DNA from: CAZJDV01 sp964544865
GTDB lineage: Bacteria > Chloroflexota > Dehalococcoidia > Lucifugimonadales > CAJWER01
Assembly (NCBI GenBank): GCA_964544865.1
Contig: CAZJDV010000057.1
Location: forward strand, 1 to 16,812
DNA: 16,812 bases
Reading direction: 5' to 3'
In this document: positions 13,126-16,812 of the stretch, piece by piece
How positions within the stretch are numbered: the stretch's first letter is position 1
Layout of the letters: every line of letters begins with the position of its first letter
Program-made: the position numbers and the translations under genes
The notes under the pieces: generated by a model
The model's input: the letters and a program-made list of their open reading frames with translations, nothing else
Told to the model about the DNA's origin: nothing
The model's database searches: none

Positions 13126-14711
13126 TGGACGGCATGGGAATGGCCGACGGCGCCGCTCACGCCATGGCCGGAATCCCCACGTGGATGGCCATCGGGGCAG
13201 TGGGAGTCATCATTCTCGCCTCGCACCTGCTCCTCACGCGGGATGGCGACCGCGCGAAGGGAGGCAGTGAGAGGGCGGGCGGGGGCAGGACAAACCAGAA
13301 GGGGGAAGTTCCCCTCTACAGCCGCCTCGGTCTTCTGGGCGTGGGCCCCCTCAAGCGGATGGTGCGTCTCTCCTTCTTCCCCATCCTCGTGCAGTCCCTC
13401 TCCATCCTCATCTTCCTCGGTATCCTCGGCGCCGGCATCTTCGGAAGTCAACGCTACAACATCGCCACCGTGCTCACCTGGACCTGGTGGTGGGCGCTGC
13501 TGATTTTCGTCATCCTCGTCGTCGGCAAGGGTTTCTGCGCCATCTGTCCCTGGGAGGGGCTGGCGTCACTGGTCACCTCCCTGTCGCTGCGCAGCCGCAT
13601 CAAGCAAATCGGCTTCGAGCTGAAGTGGCCCGAGTGGGGGAGGAACCTGTACCCGGCCCTCATTCTTTTTGTCATTCTCACCTGGTTCGAGCTCGGATAC
13701 GACGCCACCCACTCTCCTTCTACCACGGCCATCATGGGTATGGCCATGGCAGGTATGGCCATACTCTCAGCCATGGTGTTCGAGAAACGGGGATATTGCC
13801 GCTACGCCTGCCTGGTGGGTCGGGTCAGCGGCCTCTACGCCCAGTTCAGCCCACTGGAGCTGCGGCCGACGTCGCGCTCGGTCTGCAACAGTTGTCAGAC
13901 GGTGGACTGTGTCAAAGGGAACGACACGGCCACCGGTTGCCCGACCGGACTGTTCCCCGGCCACATCCTGGAAAATACCTACTGCACCCTGTGCACGGAG
14001 TGCATCCGCGGTTGTCCCCACGACAACCTCGACATCAACATGAGGCCGCCGGCGACGGACCTGCTGCGGTCGAAGAGGCGCTACCGCTGGGACGAGGCGG
14101 TGATGGCCATGGTGTTGCTGGCGCTCACGAGCTTTCACGGCATGACCATGACGCAGAACTGGGCTAGCGTCACCGACTGGTTGCGGGTGCAAACCGGACT
14201 CGGGCAGCTGCCGGTCTTCACCGCTCTCATGGTCGTCCTGGTCCTTCTCCCTCTGTTCGTGTTCTGGATCGGCGCCGAGGCGTCGCGCCTACTGGCGGGA
14301 GACTCTTCGGCAACCAGCGGATGGATTTTCAGGTACGTTGCCAACGCTGTCCTGCCCGTCGCCCTCTTTTACCACCTGGCTCACAACGGCATGCACTTCT
14401 TCACAGAAGCGCAGAACCTGATCCCCCTGTTGAGCGATCCCCTGGGATTCGGCTGGAATCTCTTCGGCACCGCCGGCATCGTCTACGCTCCCCTGCTGTC
14501 ACTGCAGACGATCTGGTGGATCCAGGTTGCCCTGATAGTAACCGGGCATATTTTTAGTGTGGCCGTCGCCAGCCGCATTGGACGCACCCTCTTCACCACC
14601 CGGCGAATCGCCCTGCGTGGACTCACCCCGCTGGTATTCACCATGGTCCTGTACTCAAGCTTCAGTATCTGGCTCATCGCCCAGCCCATGGTCATGCGCT
14701 CGGGGATGTGA
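13122..14711 (+). CDS. Large polytopic membrane ferredoxin (NapH/NosR-related core, about ten helices)
   Basis: This 529-residue protein starts at ATG 13122, in a four-base overlap with the upstream stop (13125 is an alternative). About five helices precede a soluble Cys block and about five follow it. CAICPW (Cys139/142) and CRYACLVG (Cys226/230) match the paired membrane Cys motifs of the NapH/NosR/CcoG group. The soluble block has Cys255/258/263/273 and a normal site at Cys288/291/294/298. The later helices are not part of NapH; they contain His339, His418, His421, His425 and His476, positions that could ligate heme b or a quinone. The N-terminus (MMDGMGMADGAAHAMAG) and helix five (MGMAMAGMAILSAM) are rich in Met. 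It is probably a quinol or electron-transfer protein of the same respiratory module; exact function is unknown. Confidence 0.82.
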   Translation: MMDGMGMADGAAHAMAGIPTWMAIGAVGVIILASHLLLTRDGDRAKGGSERAGGGRTNQKGEVPLYSRLGLLGVGPLKRMVRLSFFPILVQSLSILIFLGILGAGIFGSQRYNIATVLTWTWWWALLIFVILVVGKGFCAICPWEGLASLVTSLSLRSRIKQIGFELKWPEWGRNLYPALILFVILTWFELGYDATHSPSTTAIMGMAMAGMAILSAMVFEKRGYCRYACLVGRVSGLYAQFSPLELRPTSRSVCNSCQTVDCVKGNDTATGCPTGLFPGHILENTYCTLCTECIRGCPHDNLDINMRPPATDLLRSKRRYRWDEAVMAMVLLALTSFHGMTMTQNWASVTDWLRVQTGLGQLPVFTALMVVLVLLPLFVFWIGAEASRLLAGDSSATSGWIFRYVANAVLPVALFYHLAHNGMHFFTEAQNLIPLLSDPLGFGWNLFGTAGIVYAPLLSLQTIWWIQVALIVTGHIFSVAVASRIGRTLFTTRRIALRGLTPLVFTMVLYSSFSIWLIAQPMVMRSGM

Positions 14712-15304
14712 AAGGCTGCTTTCGCATCATGGCAGCGAAGCTATCAAGGAGGCAGTTCTTCAGGCTGGGGATGGGCGATGTCGCCGAAGGTCTGGGGAAA
14801 CCACAGACAGCGGATGAAACCGCGCCGCCGCCACTTCCGCTGCGGCCCCCGTTGGCGATCGCGGAAGCGAACTTCGCAACGACGTGCGAGCGCTGCCACA
14901 GATGCTCCGATGCCTGCCCGTTCGACGTCATCGAACATCTCGGACCTGCATCGGGGCCAGGGGAGGACACGCCCGTTCTGGATTTGGAGAAGTCGCCCTG
15001 TCGCTGGTGCGCGGACATGCCCTGCGCCCGCGCCTGCCCCAGTGGCGCTCTCGCCTTTGGCCCGGAGGAGAGCGTTCCACCCATTGGCACGGCGGTTCTC
15101 GCTCTGTCCACCTGTCTCGCCACCGAGGGCGTTCTGTGCGACGAGTGCGCCGTCGTATGCCCCAGCGAGGTGAAGGCCATCACCATGGAGGGCAGGATGC
15201 CCGTCCTGGATCAGACGCGCTGTGTCGGCTGTGGTCTTTGCGCCTTCCACTGTCCCTCTACGCCAGTGTCGATTCAAACCGTCTCTCACCAGCGACGAGG
15301 CTGA
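14708..15304 (+). CDS. Four-cluster ferredoxin, NapF/NapG-like
   Basis: This 198-residue protein has four [4Fe-4S] motifs beginning at Cys60 (CERCHRC..CPFDV), Cys98 (CRWCADMPC..CPSGAL), Cys136 (C-x7-CDEC..CP) and Cys172 (CVGCGLC..CP). The second and third spacings are those of NapG/MauN proteins, and LRPP before the first site also matches. It starts KLSRRQFFRLG, a twin-arginine-like string typical of NapF and NapG, but no hydrophobic segment follows, so it is likely cytoplasmic and NapF-like in location. In Nap systems NapF interacts with NapA before export. Two starts are possible: GTG 14708, overlapping the previous stop, and ATG 14729, which would begin right before the SRR motif. I kept the coupled start without strong preference. 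A 20-base gap precedes the sensor gene. Confidence 0.82.
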   Translation: MKGCFRIMAAKLSRRQFFRLGMGDVAEGLGKPQTADETAPPPLPLRPPLAIAEANFATTCERCHRCSDACPFDVIEHLGPASGPGEDTPVLDLEKSPCRWCADMPCARACPSGALAFGPEESVPPIGTAVLALSTCLATEGVLCDECAVVCPSEVKAITMEGRMPVLDQTRCVGCGLCAFHCPSTPVSIQTVSHQRRG

Positions 15305-15324
15305 TCGCGTCGGTGATCTGAGCC

Positions 15325-16812
15325 ATGGAAAGAAGCATCTTCCACAGATGGCCCATCCCGATCCGGACCAAGCTCCTCGTCCTCGTGATGGGAACCGCCT
15401 GTCTGCCCGTTCTCGCCCTGGCCTTGGTGTATTACCAGTTTGCGGTCGAGTCCCTGCGCCAGCGGGCCCAGGATCGGGCGATGGCCCAGGTGAGGGTTAC
15501 GTCCGAGCGGATCCACAACCTCGGCGCTTCGGTCAGGGAAGACCTCACGCTTCTGGCTGGCGCACCTCAGTTCGAGTCGATCGCAAGAGATGGCGATTCC
15601 AGTTGGCACAGGGCAGTGCTCGCACACCTGTTCGAGACTTTTTCCGCCACCCACGGGGATTTCGAGCAGGTCCGTTTCATTTTGGCAGACGGCATGGAGG
15701 CGGTGAGGGTGAACCGGAGGGGAGAAGAGATCACGGTTGTTCCCGACCAGATGCTGCAGAACAAGGCACTGCGCTATTACTTTCAGGAGATCATGGCCCT
15801 GCAACAGGGGCAGGTGTACGTGTCCTCCATCGATCTGAATGTGGAGTGGGGGCGCATCGAGGAACCGAAGAGGTCGATTATCCGCTTCGGGACGCCCCTG
15901 TTTTCGCCTTCTGGCGAGCCGCGGGGAGCGATCGTGCTGAACCTGTTAGGAGAGCACCTGTTGAACCGTCTGGAAAGGGTCAATATAGAGGAGGGCCGCC
16001 GGATCTGGATCTCCGACGAAGAGGGAGTCATGCTCGCCGCGGGGAGAGCGGACGGCAGAGGAGGGCTCTCCTTTACCCTGGAGCGCGAGCGCGGTCTTCC
16101 CGGGGAGTTTCCCGCGGAGGCGTTGAGAGATGCGCTGGAGACCGAAGTAGGCGTGTTTTCGCTTTCCGACGGAGCCCTGGTCGCCCACACCTCGGTGGTG
16201 CCCAGCAGCGATATTCCCCGGCGCTACTGGAAGATCTTCATCAGCGTTCCGGCTGCCGCAATGACCGGGGACGTCTCGGAGCTCACCTATCTGTTCTTGA
16301 CGATTCTCGCCGGGACCCTGGGAATCGCCGTCCTCATCGGCGTCCTGGTGGCGAGGCACTTCGTGCAGCCCATCGACGATCTGAAGGCGGGTACGCGGGC
16401 CCTGGCGAAGGGCGACTACGACGTGAAGCTCGAGATCTTGACCAACGACGAGATCGAGGAGCTCGCCTACGATTTCCAGGACATGGCGGGACAGCTCAAG
16501 GCGAAGGACGAGAGCATCCATCGTCACAACGACGAGCTGGAGGAAACCGTCGCCCTTCGCTCCAAGGAGATTGTCGAGGAGAAACAGAAGCTGGACAGTA
16601 TCGTGGATTCGCTCGGCGCTGCCCTGGCCCTCATAGACACTAACTTTGTCATACGCTGGCACAACAATATGTTGGAGGAGTGGTATGGAGAGTCGCTCGT
16701 TGGTCGTCACTGCTGTGATGTGTACAGGCCGGGGAAGGGCGAGTGTGAAAACTGCGGCCTGCAGGCGGCGCTGAGACAAGGACGGGGACTGGCGCAAGAG
16801 GGGTCGCTGTGG
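15325..16812 (+). CDS. Membrane sensor protein with periplasmic domain, HAMP and PAS, 3'-truncated
   Basis: 496 residues are visible and the frame runs off the window. Helix one is at about 16-38. A periplasmic sensing domain spans about 40-320 and contains the VSSIDLNVEWGRIEEP stretch and RFGTPLFSPSGEPRG, typical of double-Cache sensors of anaerobic bacteria. Helix two is at about 322-343, HAMP at 344-395, a charged coiled coil at 395-422, and a PAS domain begins near 423. The PAS contains Cys463, Cys464, Cys474 and Cys477 in an HCCDVY...CENCGL arrangement. No output domain is visible, so histidine kinase is likely but a diguanylate cyclase or other output remains possible. The ATG at 15325 directly precedes helix one, with only a weak ribosome site. 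Its place after the ferredoxin genes suggests that it senses a substrate or redox state relevant to that module. Confidence 0.85.
   Translation, partial: MERSIFHRWPIPIRTKLLVLVMGTACLPVLALALVYYQFAVESLRQRAQDRAMAQVRVTSERIHNLGASVREDLTLLAGAPQFESIARDGDSSWHRAVLAHLFETFSATHGDFEQVRFILADGMEAVRVNRRGEEITVVPDQMLQNKALRYYFQEIMALQQGQVYVSSIDLNVEWGRIEEPKRSIIRFGTPLFSPSGEPRGAIVLNLLGEHLLNRLERVNIEEGRRIWISDEEGVMLAAGRADGRGGLSFTLERERGLPGEFPAEALRDALETEVGVFSLSDGALVAHTSVVPSSDIPRRYWKIFISVPAAAMTGDVSELTYLFLTILAGTLGIAVLIGVLVARHFVQPIDDLKAGTRALAKGDYDVKLEILTNDEIEELAYDFQDMAGQLKAKDESIHRHNDELEETVALRSKEIVEEKQKLDSIVDSLGAALALIDTNFVIRWHNNMLEEWYGESLVGRHCCDVYRPGKGECENCGLQAALRQGRGLAQEGSLW

Overview
The window is high-GC bacterial DNA (roughly 64 % G+C by eye) with every gene on the + strand. 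The heptose genes imply a Gram-negative cell with lipopolysaccharide. The c-type cytochromes, a Tat-exported molybdoenzyme and many membrane ferredoxins imply anaerobic or nitrogen-oxide respiration. I cannot name the phylum from sequence alone. A run of ten N at 5239-5248 marks an assembly scaffold, so long-range order should be read with care.

Region 1 (1-4156) is a histidine-biosynthesis block: hisD (5' end outside the window), hisC, an enolase-superfamily gene coupled to hisC by a 4-base overlap, and hisB (dehydratase only). The enolase-type gene has a full muconate-lactonizing-type catalytic set and no known role in histidine synthesis.

Region 2 (4317 to about 6710) holds a conserved protein with some resemblance to deoxyhypusine synthase, cut by the N gap, then split ADP-heptose genes: rfaE2 (adenylyltransferase, 5' end lost in the gap) overlapping rfaE1 (kinase).

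The rfaE1 frame does not stop where a kinase should. At about 6702-6722 it runs in frame into the middle of a tandem-repeat cytochrome c with three CxxCH sites. This is the strangest object in the window. A cytoplasmic kinase joined to cytochrome domains that need export makes little biochemical sense, so I suspect an assembly chimera or a deletion scar. It is also the point where the theme changes from biosynthesis to respiration, so regions 1-2 and region 3 may not be true neighbours.

Region 3 (about 6700-15304) is a respiratory module: the cytochrome repeats, a NapA-like Tat-exported molybdopterin oxidoreductase, a NapG-like ferredoxin, a 47-residue one-cluster ferredoxin, a NapH-like membrane ferredoxin, a membrane-anchored periplasmic protein of unknown function, a second and larger polytopic membrane ferredoxin with extra histidine-bearing helices, and a second four-cluster ferredoxin. 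From the NapG-like gene onward the genes overlap or nearly touch. No napB, napC or napD is seen. The likely electron path is quinol to membrane ferredoxins, then NapG-like protein and cytochrome, then the molybdoenzyme (or the reverse); this is inference. The substrate is uncertain because an Arg that NapA carries near the active site appears to be His here.

Region 4 (15325-16812) is the start of a membrane sensor with a periplasmic sensing domain, HAMP and a Cys-bearing PAS domain, truncated by the window end and probably tied to control of region 3. I saw no tRNA, rRNA, CRISPR, insertion sequence or transposase.
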